Source: Clostridia bacterium (GTDB taxonomy: Bacteria; Bacillota; Clostridia; Oscillospirales; Acutalibacteraceae). Taken from it: 58,007 nt of DNA. A model generated the notes under the pieces. That model had not been told where the DNA came from. It saw only the letters and a program-made list of their open reading frames with translations, and did no database searches. Position numbers and translations under genes: made by a program. Positions 22,260 through 32,100 of the stretch are shown here, one piece after another (position 1 is the first letter of the stretch; each line of letters begins with the position of its first letter). The stretch lies in NCBI GenBank assembly GCA_017474045.1, contig JAFUHX010000009.1, positions 1-58,007 of the forward strand, read 5' to 3'.

Positions 22260-25025
22260 TCAGACGATGATTTCCACCATGCTTCCGCCGCTTTTTTTCT
22301 TAGTTACAACAATTTGGCTTTCAATTTTTTCTTTCAGCTCGGAAACGTGAGAAATAATTCCAACAAGCTTGTTTCCTTCTGAGAGTGAAGAAAGAGCTTT
22401 AATTGCCTGTTGAAGCGATTCTTCATCAAGTGAGCCGAAACCTTCATCAACAAACATGGTGTCAAGCTTGATTCCGCCGGCAGAGGATTGAATTTCATCA
22501 GAAAGTCCCAGGGCAAGAGAAAGCGAAGCCTTAAAGCTTTCGCCGCCGGAAAGGGTTCTGATATTTCTGACAGAGCCGTTATAGTGGTCCTTAACATCCA
22601 GCTCAAGACCGGTCTGGCTTCGGTTGTTTAAAGCCTCTTCTCTTCGAATAAGCTCATATTGACCTCCCGACATTACCATAAGACGAGTGTTGGCGCGGTT
22701 GATTATTCTGTCGAAAAATGCGCTTTGAACATAGGTTTCCAGCATGATTTTTTCTTTTCCGGAAAGGTTTCCGTTGGCGGTGTTGGAAAGGGCTTTGACA
22801 CATATCCATCTTTTTTCCGTCTGAGCGAGCTCAGCGGATTTTTTTTCAATATTCTCTTTTGCGCGGCTATTGGTGTCAATTCTGATTGAAACTGCTTTCA
22901 GCTCCAATGAATAGTCGTTTTTCCTGCCGAGAAGCTCAAGCTTTTTCTCGGAAAGGTCATTCAGGTCAAATTCTTCTTTTTCAGAAAGGCTGAGTCTGAG
23001 CTGCTGAATTTTTCCGCTGAGAACGGTGATTTCTTTTTCAAGGGTATGGCGCTCTTCGGCTGTTTTGCTTAGAGCTTTTTTGTAAGAAGTAATTTCTTCT
23101 GAAAGCTTTTTCAAAAAATCCATTGCCTCAAGTTTATTTTTAAATCTGAGCTTCTCTGAAAGAAGCTTTGCCTGATTATTTGCTTCTTTTAAAGAAACTT
23201 CATTGGCGGCAATTTCTTTTTCTGACTGTGAAAGCCCGGCTTTCAGCTCTTCAAGCTGCTTTTCCTTTTCAGGAATAGCTTTTTCAAGTCTTTCTTTTAT
23301 TGAAGCCTTTTTTCTTTCAGCGCTGATTTTTTCTTCAATAAGCGAAAGCTCCTTGTTGCAGGAAACAAGAAACGCCGTTGTTTTATCTGCGCTGAAATCA
23401 ACTTCATTGCTTTCAAAAAGAGAGGCAGACAAAGATTCAATAAGATGTTTTTCTGAAAGCAGTCTTCCGGAAAATTCGCCTGTACGCGAACTTAAATCTG
23501 CTGTCAGCTTTGCTGAGTCATCTGCCGCTTTTTTTGCGTTTTTCAGTTCAGCCTCGGTGGGAGCTTCAAGGGATTTGGTTGCTTTTTTCGGGTGGCTTAA
23601 GGAGCCGCAAACAGGGCAGGGAGCTCCTTCGGTTAAAGTCTCGGCAAGAATTCCTGCCTGAGAATCAAGAAAGGCTTTATTCAGATCGGAAAAAAGCTGT
23701 GAAGCCAGTTCAGAACGGTGTGAGGCTTCCTTATATTGCTCACGGGCTTTTAAAAGCATTTTTTCAAGCTTTTCGAAGGAGAGAATTCTTTCATGAAGCT
23801 CGTGTGCTTTTTTCTTTTTTTCTTCTGCCTTTTCTTTTTGACGAAGAAGCTTTTCCGTTTCGGCTGCAGAAGAAGAAACAGCTGAAAGCTCCTCTTTGAG
23901 ACGAGAAATGCTTTTGCTCAAAAGAGAAATCTCTTTTAAAAGCTTCTCATGAATTGCTTTTCCCGAAGCGAGAGCAACAGACAGCTTGTAAGCTTCTTCT
24001 TGCTTTCGGAGCAAAACGTCATATTCGTCTGCTTGCGACTCAATTTCGGCAACTGATTTTAGCTTTTTGTCATAGTCAGATTCTTGATTTTTAAGCTCTT
24101 CTTCTTTTTTAACATAAGACTCAAGAAGGGGATTTTTTTCCTGAAGCTCTTTTTCTGCCTTCTGAAGATCAGCTTCGTCTTTTTTATAGCCTTCGGCTTT
24201 GGTTAAAAGAGAATTAATTTCTTCCAGCTCTTTTTCGGTGTCCTCAATTTTCTTTTGAAAAGCTTCAGAAAGAGAAATGTCGTTTCCGATAAGAGAAGAA
24301 AGGAGGTTGAGAACCTCTTCAATCAGCATTTCGCCGTTTTTGGCTCTTTTTGCCTGAGAAGAAAAAATATCTTCTTCGTCAACGAGAATTCCGTTTATAT
24401 ATTGCTGGGTGCTGAGCTTTTCTTCGTCATATTTTTTTGAAAGGGCGCCTGATTCGTTTTTGAGCTTTTCCTGAAGAATCTGATAGTATTCGGTTTTAAA
24501 GATTTCACGGAAGATTTTTTGTCTTTCCTTGGTTTCGGCAAGAAGAAGCTTCAGAAAGTCTCCCTGAGCAATCATGGCAATCTGGGAAAACTGATCGCGG
24601 TTGATTCCAACAATTTCAATAATTGCCCGATCAACCTCTTTGGGCTTTGAAATTATTCTTCCGTCAGGAAGAACCAAAGATGCTTCTGCTTTCTGAATTG
24701 CCGTTCCGTCGCCTTTTTTTGCCGGTCTTTCATATTCGGGGTTTCTTTTAACGATATATTCTTTGTCTCGGCATAAAAAGGTCAGCTCAACCTCGGTGGG
24801 TGCTTCTTTTTCGGCGTATTTTGAGCGAAGCATAGATGCTTTTCGGTTGTCGCCGCTGGCTTCGCCATAAAGAGCATAGGTTATTGCGTCGAAAATTGTT
24901 GTTTTTCCTGCACCGGTGTCGCCGGTGATTAAATAAATTCCGCTTTTTCCCAACTTGTTGAGGTCAAGCTCAACGCAGTCGGCGTAAGGTCCGAAGGCGG
25001 AAATTTTAAGCTTCAAAGGTCTCAT
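22260..25025 (-). CDS. sbcC: SbcC, Rad50-like ATPase subunit of the SbcCD nuclease
   Basis: This 921-residue SMC-like ATPase has an N-terminal ATPase lobe with Walker A TGDTGAGKTT (about 34-43) and two long coiled coils. The coils flank the zinc hook CPVCGS at about 470. The C-terminal lobe has the ABC signature LSGGESFKASL (about 820) and Walker B DTMFVDEGFGSLD (about 850). With SbcD it cleaves hairpins and protein-blocked DNA ends. Its ATG overlaps the sbcD stop by 4 bp (ATGA), so translation is coupled. Length is slightly short for SbcC, with reduced coiled-coil arms. Confidence 0.94.
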   Translation of the reverse strand: MRPLKLKISAFGPYADCVELDLNKLGKSGIYLITGDTGAGKTTIFDAITYALYGEASGDNRKASMLRSKYAEKEAPTEVELTFLCRDKEYIVKRNPEYERPAKKGDGTAIQKAEASLVLPDGRIISKPKEVDRAIIEIVGINRDQFSQIAMIAQGDFLKLLLAETKERQKIFREIFKTEYYQILQEKLKNESGALSKKYDEEKLSTQQYINGILVDEEDIFSSQAKRAKNGEMLIEEVLNLLSSLIGNDISLSEAFQKKIEDTEKELEEINSLLTKAEGYKKDEADLQKAEKELQEKNPLLESYVKKEEELKNQESDYDKKLKSVAEIESQADEYDVLLRKQEEAYKLSVALASGKAIHEKLLKEISLLSKSISRLKEELSAVSSSAAETEKLLRQKEKAEEKKKKAHELHERILSFEKLEKMLLKAREQYKEASHRSELASQLFSDLNKAFLDSQAGILAETLTEGAPCPVCGSLSHPKKATKSLEAPTEAELKNAKKAADDSAKLTADLSSRTGEFSGRLLSEKHLIESLSASLFESNEVDFSADKTTAFLVSCNKELSLIEEKISAERKKASIKERLEKAIPEKEKQLEELKAGLSQSEKEIAANEVSLKEANNQAKLLSEKLRFKNKLEAMDFLKKLSEEITSYKKALSKTAEERHTLEKEITVLSGKIQQLRLSLSEKEEFDLNDLSEKKLELLGRKNDYSLELKAVSIRIDTNSRAKENIEKKSAELAQTEKRWICVKALSNTANGNLSGKEKIMLETYVQSAFFDRIINRANTRLMVMSGGQYELIRREEALNNRSQTGLELDVKDHYNGSVRNIRTLSGGESFKASLSLALGLSDEIQSSAGGIKLDTMFVDEGFGSLDEESLQQAIKALSSLSEGNKLVGIISHVSELKEKIESQIVVTKKKSGGSMVEIIV

Positions 25026-26158
25026 TCTTCGCCCTCCCAGATTTTTTCAATAAGGTCATTTATGAAAGCTGTTTGCTCCTCGTTCATCGGCTGATTATTT
25101 TGCGTTTCATAAAATTCAGAAAACAGCTCAAACGGTGTTTTCTTTTCAACGTTTTCTGCCGCGCCGACCGTCTGACAAAGCCTTGTTCTTTTGTTGTCGT
25201 AGCTAAGCTTCATTAAATTCGGATATATTACCCGAAGCCTTGCCATTGCATCAGGAATGTCTTCTTCGTCAGTCAGAATGATATGAATATAATCCTTCTG
25301 ATTTGTGTTTTCATAGTTTTTCCGAAGGGTAACTTCGTCATAGCTTCCCTTGATTTCGCGCATATCACGAAGAGGAACAAGGGGAATTTCGCGAATTTCA
25401 ACATTTCCTTTTTCTGCCATTTCAACAACTGTAACGGACTTTTTGTGTTTTGCCTCGGAAAAAGAATATTTCAAAGGAGTTCCGCAATAGCGAACAGTTT
25501 CGCGGCCCATTTTCTGAGGTCCGTGAATATGACCCAGAGCAACATAATCAAACTTTTCAAAAACAGAAACAGAAACGTTGTCGCTTCCGCCAACAGAAAG
25601 CTCCTCGGAGTCGCATCTGGAAGCACCGGTTACAAATTGATGGGTGATTATTATGTTTCTTTCGGTTTCGTCAATATTCATGTTTTCAACTGCAACCCTT
25701 ACTGCGTCTGTGTAGCTTTCGATTTCGCTTTCAGGAAAAAAACGGCGGACATTAACGGGCTTGATGAAAGGGAGCATATAGATGTTGACTTTTCCGTAGC
25801 TGTCGGTGAGGCTCAAGGGCAAAACCTCGCCGTTATAAACGGGGCTTAAAAAAATCCCGCTTTTATCAAGCAGTCTTCCGCCAAAAGAAAGTCTCTCAGC
25901 GCTGTCGTGATTTCCGCTGATTATATAGACGGGAACATTTCTTTTAGAAAGGCTGAAAAGAAAATCGTCAAGAAGTCCCACAGCTTCAGCCGAGGGAACG
26001 GACTTGTCATAAACATCGCCGGCGATGATAACACCGTCAGGCTCTTCGCTGTCGATAACAGTGAGAATAGATTTTAAAATATATTGCTGATCTTCAAGTA
26101 TGGAAAACTCATTTACCCTTTTGCCGATGTGAAGATCGGAAAGATGAATAAATTTCAT
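25022..26158 (-). CDS. sbcD: SbcD, Mre11-like nuclease subunit
   Basis: The 378-residue protein has all phosphoesterase motifs of the Mre11/SbcD family: DLHIG (D8, H10), AGDVYD (D48), GNHDS (82-86), ITHQF and LGHIHGPQ. These bind two manganese ions. The C-terminal part forms the capping and SbcC-binding region. It is the first gene of the sbcDC pair, and its stop overlaps the sbcC start. Confidence 0.95.
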   Translation of the reverse strand: MKFIHLSDLHIGKRVNEFSILEDQQYILKSILTVIDSEEPDGVIIAGDVYDKSVPSAEAVGLLDDFLFSLSKRNVPVYIISGNHDSAERLSFGGRLLDKSGIFLSPVYNGEVLPLSLTDSYGKVNIYMLPFIKPVNVRRFFPESEIESYTDAVRVAVENMNIDETERNIIITHQFVTGASRCDSEELSVGGSDNVSVSVFEKFDYVALGHIHGPQKMGRETVRYCGTPLKYSFSEAKHKKSVTVVEMAEKGNVEIREIPLVPLRDMREIKGSYDEVTLRKNYENTNQKDYIHIILTDEEDIPDAMARLRVIYPNLMKLSYDNKRTRLCQTVGAAENVEKKTPFELFSEFYETQNNQPMNEEQTAFINDLIEKIWEGEE

Positions 26159-26224
26159 GGCGCAACTCCTTTAAAGACTCTTTCATTTATTATAACAAAA
26201 GAAAAGATATGTTGCAATGATGAA

Positions 26225-26260
26225 TAAAAAAGAGTGGATGAAAAATTACATCCACTCGAT
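26225..26260 (-). terminator. Terminator of the 26314 gene
   Basis: On the minus strand GAGTGGATG...CATCCACTC is followed by a run of six T residues. It separates the 26314-28334 pair from sbcDC. Confidence 0.8.
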
Positions 26261-26313
26261 TAAATAATAGGGGGAAATGCGAAGAATTAACAAAGGACAC
26301 TATATTCTATGTA

Positions 26314-27252
26314 TTATACTGCGGTTTTTTCTTCGCTTTCTTCAAAAGAAAATCTTATCAGTCTGTTTTCCTCATCAAAGGAATAAAGGCTGGTTCTGAA
26401 ATTTTTTCCATACATAGCAAGGTCATCGGTGAAAAGAAACTCTCCGCCTAAATTTTCTTTTCTGATGGCTTGGCTGATTTCAAGATTCATCTGAGGGTCT
26501 TCGCCGTTAATAATAACTGTCGGCATATTGTTTTCGCCGAAAACGAGTTCATAGCGGTGAAATTTTTCAATAAGACTTTCAAGCCAGTCGCCGTCTCTTC
26601 GCGGTGTTTCAATATAGAGTGTGCTGCCCCAGATGTCGATGCTTGCCGAAGGTCTGATTATTGCACCGTTGTCGGCATCAACAACAATAACCGGTCTTAC
26701 GCTGAAACGCTCAACGGGAAGATTTTTCAGCCAGTTACAGATCAGGTGAGATGTTTCAGCTCTTGACTTAATTGCTGAAGGCAAGGCTGAGGCAGTTGCA
26801 ATGGGGTTGAATCTGTGAATAACTCCAAGGTTTCTGGCTAATTGAGAGCCATATTTCATAAGGGTAATAATTCTTGCGTGAGCTTGTTTTCCGTCAGGAA
26901 GACGGAACCTTGAAAAGTTAATCAGATGATAGCGGTGAAGGCGTTTCAAAGAGTTTTCCAGGTGATTCTTTGTTGTTTCAACGCCCATGAGGGTCAGCAT
27001 TTCAAAAATTACCTTTGTTGTGCAGGCACTGCTTCCGAAAACGGCAATCAGAGAAAGAACGGTTTTATCAAAGGGAGTAATAACTTCATCTTCAATTGCG
27101 CGGGTAATCTGATAGAAAGAAACAGTCTGAGGTCTTTCTTCGAAAACGTGTTTTTCATCGGGAAATGCCTTAAAGACCTGAGTCTGAGGAATAATTTCGG
27201 TTGAAGTGTCGATATGTCCGTTTCTGTAGGTTGAACCAAGTGTATAATTCAT
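26314..27252 (-). CDS. Winged-helix protein resembling replication-relaxation family
   Basis: The protein has about 312 residues. An N-terminal winged-helix region (about 55-115) contains TPFDKTVLSLIAVFGSSACTT and LKRLHRYHLINFSRFRL. The second half has a strand-rich part with ASIDIWGSTLYIE followed by SLIEKFHRY. This order (winged helix, then a D...E strand pair and a K...Y helix) recalls the replication-relaxation/MobC-type proteins, whose C-terminal domain is a PD-(D/E)xK-like fold. The canonical lysine is not evident here, so activity is doubtful. The start at 27252 is preferred to 27258 because GAGGAG lies eight bases from it. The upstream gene's stop overlaps the ATGA at 27258, so the two are translated together. 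Confidence 0.6.
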   Translation of the reverse strand: MNYTLGSTYRNGHIDTSTEIIPQTQVFKAFPDEKHVFEERPQTVSFYQITRAIEDEVITPFDKTVLSLIAVFGSSACTTKVIFEMLTLMGVETTKNHLENSLKRLHRYHLINFSRFRLPDGKQAHARIITLMKYGSQLARNLGVIHRFNPIATASALPSAIKSRAETSHLICNWLKNLPVERFSVRPVIVVDADNGAIIRPSASIDIWGSTLYIETPRRDGDWLESLIEKFHRYELVFGENNMPTVIINGEDPQMNLEISQAIRKENLGGEFLFTDDLAMYGKNFRTSLYSFDEENRLIRFSFEESEEKTAV

Positions 27253-27254
27253 AA

Positions 27255-28334
27255 TCATTTCTCCTCGTTAAAAGCTTTTTCAATCATTGATATGAGTTTG
27301 TTTTTAAAGGTTGTTACGTTGGTGCAGTAGTATTCATAAAAATAAGAAATAGCTTCTGCAACGTCGTCGGACTTATCAGCGGCAAGAAGAATGAGGCGGT
27401 CAGGAACAACGCCCATTAAACTTCCAAGCTTTCTGTAGTCGTCGGGATTGAATTTTCCGGATTTGATTTCGCTCCAGAAAATGTGGTTTCCCAGCCTGAA
27501 AACCATGTCAAGCTCATGCCTTTCGCGGTCTTTTTCAATGTTGACATTATGATAAAACTCAAAGTCGCAGCCATGGCTTTCAGCAAGCTTTTTAATAACT
27601 TCAAAAGTAACTCCTTCGGCAAAGAACTCAAGAAAATCGCCGTTAATAAAGTTTACGCAGCGACCGGCAGAGCTGGCAGTTGCCCTTAAGGTGTTGTTTG
27701 ACTTGTTATAAAAAAGGTTTGAAATAAGGCCGTATTCACAAAGCCTATCAGCTAAAGAAATTATCGCGGCTTTATCCTGAACTGAAAATGCAGAAAGAGA
27801 AAAAACAAAGTCAAAGGTCTTTTTGCTAATGCTCTCACGCAAAAAGCGGATGAAGGGCTTCGTTTGAGAATAGTTCAAAGCAATAGAGAAAGCCAGAGAG
27901 CTTACGGGAGGTATTACCTCTTTTTTTGAGGGGAGAGAAAGGGTAATACCCTTGCCTGAAAAATAAGACTCAACCGTTGTGGGAAGTTCTTCAGAATCTG
28001 TGGTTTCCTTTTCAGTCTCAGAAATCTCTGCTTCCTTGGGCGAAAAGCTGATTTCTGAAGAATTTGAATCTTCAGGCTTTCCTTTATCCAAAACTTCTTC
28101 AAGCGACTCATCAGCTTCTTCCTCTTCTTCGATTTCAAAAACAGAATTGTCTTTCTTCGGCTCTTCTTCAGATAAAATATTTTCATCTGAATGAATTTTT
28201 AAGTGTGAGGCGAAGGTTCCGTTTTGAGATAAAAGGGGTAAAACCGGCTTTTCTTCTTCTTTCGAAATGGCTGAATTTGTTTCCTTTGCGGACGACGCTG
28301 AAATTGGGGTCAAAAATCTTTTGATAAATGACAT
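27255..28334 (-). CDS. Protein with C-terminal Card1/DUF1887-like PD-(D/E)xK nuclease domain
   Basis: The protein has about 359 residues. A long acidic Ser/Glu-rich, probably disordered region (about 15-125) is followed by a folded part with an FSIALNYSQTKPFIRFL segment. The C-terminal nuclease-like domain reads NGDFLEFF...HELDMVFRLGNHIFWSEIKSG. The D276 and E289-x-K291 residues (numbering from the ATG at 28334) form the PD-(D/E)xK signature. The NGDFLE start is the one seen in DUF1887/Card1 effectors. No CARF sensor domain is recognisable in its N-terminal half and no CRISPR locus is in the window. It forms an operon with the winged-helix gene, overlapping by 4 bp. The start follows AAAGGA. 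Confidence 0.6.
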   Translation of the reverse strand: MSFIKRFLTPISASSAKETNSAISKEEEKPVLPLLSQNGTFASHLKIHSDENILSEEEPKKDNSVFEIEEEEEADESLEEVLDKGKPEDSNSSEISFSPKEAEISETEKETTDSEELPTTVESYFSGKGITLSLPSKKEVIPPVSSLAFSIALNYSQTKPFIRFLRESISKKTFDFVFSLSAFSVQDKAAIISLADRLCEYGLISNLFYNKSNNTLRATASSAGRCVNFINGDFLEFFAEGVTFEVIKKLAESHGCDFEFYHNVNIEKDRERHELDMVFRLGNHIFWSEIKSGKFNPDDYRKLGSLMGVVPDRLILLAADKSDDVAEAISYFYEYYCTNVTTFKNKLISMIEKAFNEEK

Positions 28335-28425
28335 AAGCAAAAATTCCTTTCATTTAAAATGCATTTAATAGCTTATTATTAGAATAAAGGACGTTTTTTG
28401 AGAATAAAATCAGGGGAAAGCAAGG

Positions 28426-28983
28426 CTAAACACAGTTTTCGGTCAGCCATTTTATCGAAAGCTTTTTCTTTAAACCGTTTGAAAACAAAACGGTTGCGCT
28501 TTTTCCAAGGCCGGTTCCGAAAATTTCTTCAACAATGCCTTTTCCGAAAGAGCTGTGAATTATTTCGGTGCCCACAGCAATGGCTTCGCATTTTTCCAAA
28601 GCGGAGCTTTCTTTTTCGTGCTTTTCACGAAAGTATTGCGATCGGCTATCACGATAACACCTTATGGGCAACGCACCGACAATGTTGCAACAGATTTTCC
28701 ATTGCTGACCGTGAGAAGAAGATCCGTTTCTGATGTAGTCCATGTAGTGTGCATATTCATGGCGGATAATGTCGAGCTTGCATTCGGTGGGAAAATTCCT
28801 GTCGGCAAAATAAAAGTTGGAAAAATAAAATTCCGGCGAATTTTTGTCTCGGTAGGAAAAATATCCCAGTCTTGAGCGAGTGTTTCCAAAGGTAATTTTC
28901 AGCGTTGCACCGTGAAGCCCCGTTTTTTTGTCGAGTCTTCTCAGCTCCTCTCTGATCATTTCTTCGGTAAAAACCAAATTCAT
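28426..28983 (-). CDS. SprT-like zinc metalloprotein with C-terminal Tudor-like domain
   Basis: This 185-residue protein has an SprT-type metal site: H75-E76-xx-H79 in RHEYAHYMDY and a third histidine at H91 in SSSHGQQWK, plus an RLGYFSYR strand typical of SprT domains. The C-terminal 45 residues (HSSFGKGIVEEIFGTG...VLFSNGLKKKL) resemble the Tudor-like tail of PcrA/UvrD helicases, which binds RNA polymerase. The combination suggests a protease acting on DNA-bound or transcription-linked proteins, as SPRTN does; that is inference. The start has AGGAGG upstream. Its promoter region is shared with the divergent kinase operon. Confidence 0.75.
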   Translation of the reverse strand: MNLVFTEEMIREELRRLDKKTGLHGATLKITFGNTRSRLGYFSYRDKNSPEFYFSNFYFADRNFPTECKLDIIRHEYAHYMDYIRNGSSSHGQQWKICCNIVGALPIRCYRDSRSQYFREKHEKESSALEKCEAIAVGTEIIHSSFGKGIVEEIFGTGLGKSATVLFSNGLKKKLSIKWLTENCV

Positions 28984-29003
28984 AAAAAATTCCTCCTATT
29001 TTA

Positions 29004-29111
29004 TGATATATATATCAAAACATATAATTTACCCCTCAAAAAATGGGGGAAAAATGGATTTTAAATAAAATATTGATATATATTGATTTTTTATGTCCTA
29101 TAAAATATAAT
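29004..29111 (+). promoter_or_regulatory. Divergent control region with AT palindromes and promoter of the kinase operon
   Basis: A perfect palindrome TGATATATATATCA lies at 29004-29017. A related site TTGATATATATTGA near 29073-29086 overlaps the -35 TTGATT (29083-29088). A 17-bp spacer leads to TATAAT (29106-29111). Near-complementary blocks CCCCTCAAAAAATGGGGG (about 29033) and CCCCCTTTTTCTGAGGGG (about 29142) flank the promoter and could pair across it. This looks like a regulated divergent promoter between the SprT-like gene and the kinase operon. Confidence 0.55.
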
Positions 29112-29192
29112 AAAATAAAACGCTGTCAAATAAAAAATCCCCCTTTTTCTGAGGGGAAAAGATTGATGTAAACATGAAGTGAGGAAAAGGCA

Positions 29193-32100
29193 ATGGGTGA
29201 AACAATAATTCAAAAACAAAAAAATGTTCCGGGACACACAGAAACAGCCAGGCGCTTGGAGGGGTTTTTAAAATATGAATTCTCAATCAATATGAAAGAA
29301 GAGGCTGATTTTTATATCAGGAGAATGGAGGAGATTAATGCTTCGGGAGAAGACCTTTCTGCTTTGTCATCTTTGAATAATAAGCTTTTGGAAATTTTAA
29401 GAAATGTTCCTGAATACATGAGAGATCATCGCGAGTTAACGGTGGGCGGAAAGATAAAAATTGCTTCGTTGATGGAGACTTTTGACGATTGCGAAAAGAA
29501 CGCCGAAGCGATTGAGGAATACAAAAAATATGTTTCTAAGCTTAAGTCTGTTTCTGAGCTTGATTCTCTTTTCAGAGAAAGAATTAAAAAAATCTATAGC
29601 TTTTTTCATTCTTCAGATGAATATATGAGCCGAATGGTAACGGAGCTTCTTGAAGAATACAACGAAAAAATTCAAAACGAGGGTGAAAAATATGATTTAA
29701 CCCAGCCTGTCAGACTTTTGATTTTAAAGCATTTTATCAGGCAGTTCGGTTATTGCGATGAAGTGTCATATAATAAAAGTCTTTTTTCCTCCGAAGATGA
29801 GGAGAAAAAATTTGAAAAGTATTTTTTAGAAAAATTCAACAACGAAAAGCTGAAGGAATATGTTGAAAATAAATGCGGCGGCGACTATATGAAGCTGACC
29901 GATAACGTTTTTTCAGCCTTGGAAAAGGGCGATTTCAGCGACTACGCCAATAAGGTTGCAAAGCTTATTGGTAACATTAAATATAAAGCTAATCTTATTA
30001 TGGTGTCGCCAAAGCTTTGCGAAAAAATCTGCGCCTTGATTTCCGACGATTATCTTTCAGAAAGAGCAAAAGACAGAACCGCCGTTTATATTTCAGATTG
30101 CTTTAACAAAGATTTTTATGAAATTGATTTAAACTGGATAAAAGACTTTGGTAATACTGAATTGAGCGACGAAACAGAAAGCCTTTATAAAGAGCTTGTT
30201 CAGGGCTTTTCCAAATCGAGAGAGCTAAAAGATTTCTCTCTTTCTCAGCGTCTTTTTTCACTTGTGAAAAATCATGCTCATGAAATTGACTATCTTCCCA
30301 AATACAGAAGCGTTCTTATTTCTATCTACAGAGAAGCTCTCAGACCTTTTAAACACGCAAAAACGCTGGACAGAGTGATTGGAAAAGATGCTTTGAAAAG
30401 AAGCGATTTAATAAGCTCCCTGCCTGAAGACATAGTTTCTGTGTTTATAACAGACGATGAAAGGCTGGAAATTATTGTTGATAAAATCTGCTATAGCCTT
30501 CCCGAAAATCCTGAGCTTCTTAAGGTCTTTTCAAAAATCTATGGTGAAACTGTTATAAACCCAAACAAAGTAACAGTAAAAGCCTCTTTGGGAAAATCGC
30601 TGTTTGGCTCGGTTATAAAAGAAACAAAACTTAAAGAGGGACCGAAGAGAGAGCTGATTACTGCCGTTGAAAAAGAGTTTTTGAGAAAAAATGAAATTGA
30701 TGTTGAAGAAAAGCTTTCAAAAGAAAACTATCTGTTCCTTCTTTTAAACTGCTATGGAAGTTATTTTGCAATAAGCGATTTGAGCGATAAAACATTTGAA
30801 ATTTTTAATAACTTCCTTGAAGACAACAGAAGAAAAATGACTCTTTTTGATGCATTTGACCCGGATAAATTAAAATTTGTTGATTTCGAAGAGAGCAAAG
30901 AGCTTAAGAAAATGGTTCTGACCTTTGAAAAAAAAGTTCTTGAAAACAAAAGTGAAGCTGAAAGAGAAGAATATCTTCGTGAAATTTCAGAACTTGTTTT
31001 CAAAGGCGGAAGTGATGTGAAAATAACCTATAAAAACCACAAGGAATTAATAAGGGTAATTGCTATTTTAACAGGTGGGTTTGCCTCAAAAATTCCCGCT
31101 GAAAAAGAGCTTGTTGAGCTTATGAAGTTGGCGCTGAAAAAATGGAATTTAGATTTTTCAAAAGAAACAAAGGTAAAATCATTAGCTGACATAGTTGCGC
31201 CCTGCAAAAGAAAAATTGAAAAATTAAGGGGAAACGAATTGCCTGACAGCGAAGAGGAAAAACAGGCTCTTTCGCGGTTCGTTGAAAAAGCCGAGAGTCT
31301 GATTTCAGACAAAGAAAGCTATATGAAAAAGCTTAACAGCATTGTTATTAAAAGATATACTGACGCTGTGGCAACAAACAAAAACAGCCTTTATCAAGCT
31401 GTTTTAAACAAGCTGAAAAAATCAGGGCTTGAAAAAGAAAGAAATACTTTCTTTGACTCAGAAAAAGGCTTTGAATTTCTGAAAATAGCCGATTCCCTTG
31501 CAAGTTCAAAATTCAGCAGTCAGACTGAGTCGTTCAGAGAAAATCTTTATCTTTTTGCCATTGCTTTTGAAATGACTTTTGTTAAGGCTGAAAAAGAGAA
31601 AAAGGATTCAGACCGAAAAGATATTGAAAAAAATCTCTTTTTTGATTATTACTGCGATAATTTTGCCAAAAAGTCAGATGAAATGCTCAAGCATCATAAA
31701 AAATATGTTTCCGGAAAAGCGATTAACTATAAAAACTTTGCCGAGATAACAGTTTTGTGGTTTTTAGCCAAGGAAAGAGAAGAAATGACTGCCAAGGAAA
31801 AGCTGGTAGGAGCATATTCGGTAATTTATTCTTCCTCGGTTTCTGAAAGCGAAACGGAAATAACAGATGAAGTTCCTTTTGAAAAAACAGGTGCTGAAAC
31901 GAAAAGCAACGTTTTAACTCCGCAATTTGAAGAAGATTTCATTACTCAGGTGCTTTCGAAAAAAACTCCACAGATGCTGAAAGCTCACCTGACGGAAAAA
32001 TATAACTGCAGCAGAGCAAACGGTCCTTTTGGTGCAGACTCAAAAAACAGAAGAGCTGAAATTATTTACAGAAAGCTTCTTTCAGACGTTAATTCTCTTC

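Noticed and set aside
23203-23661. 152-residue plus-strand frame inside sbcC
   Set aside because: Its Ser/Phe-rich composition is the antisense of the coiled-coil region of SbcC.
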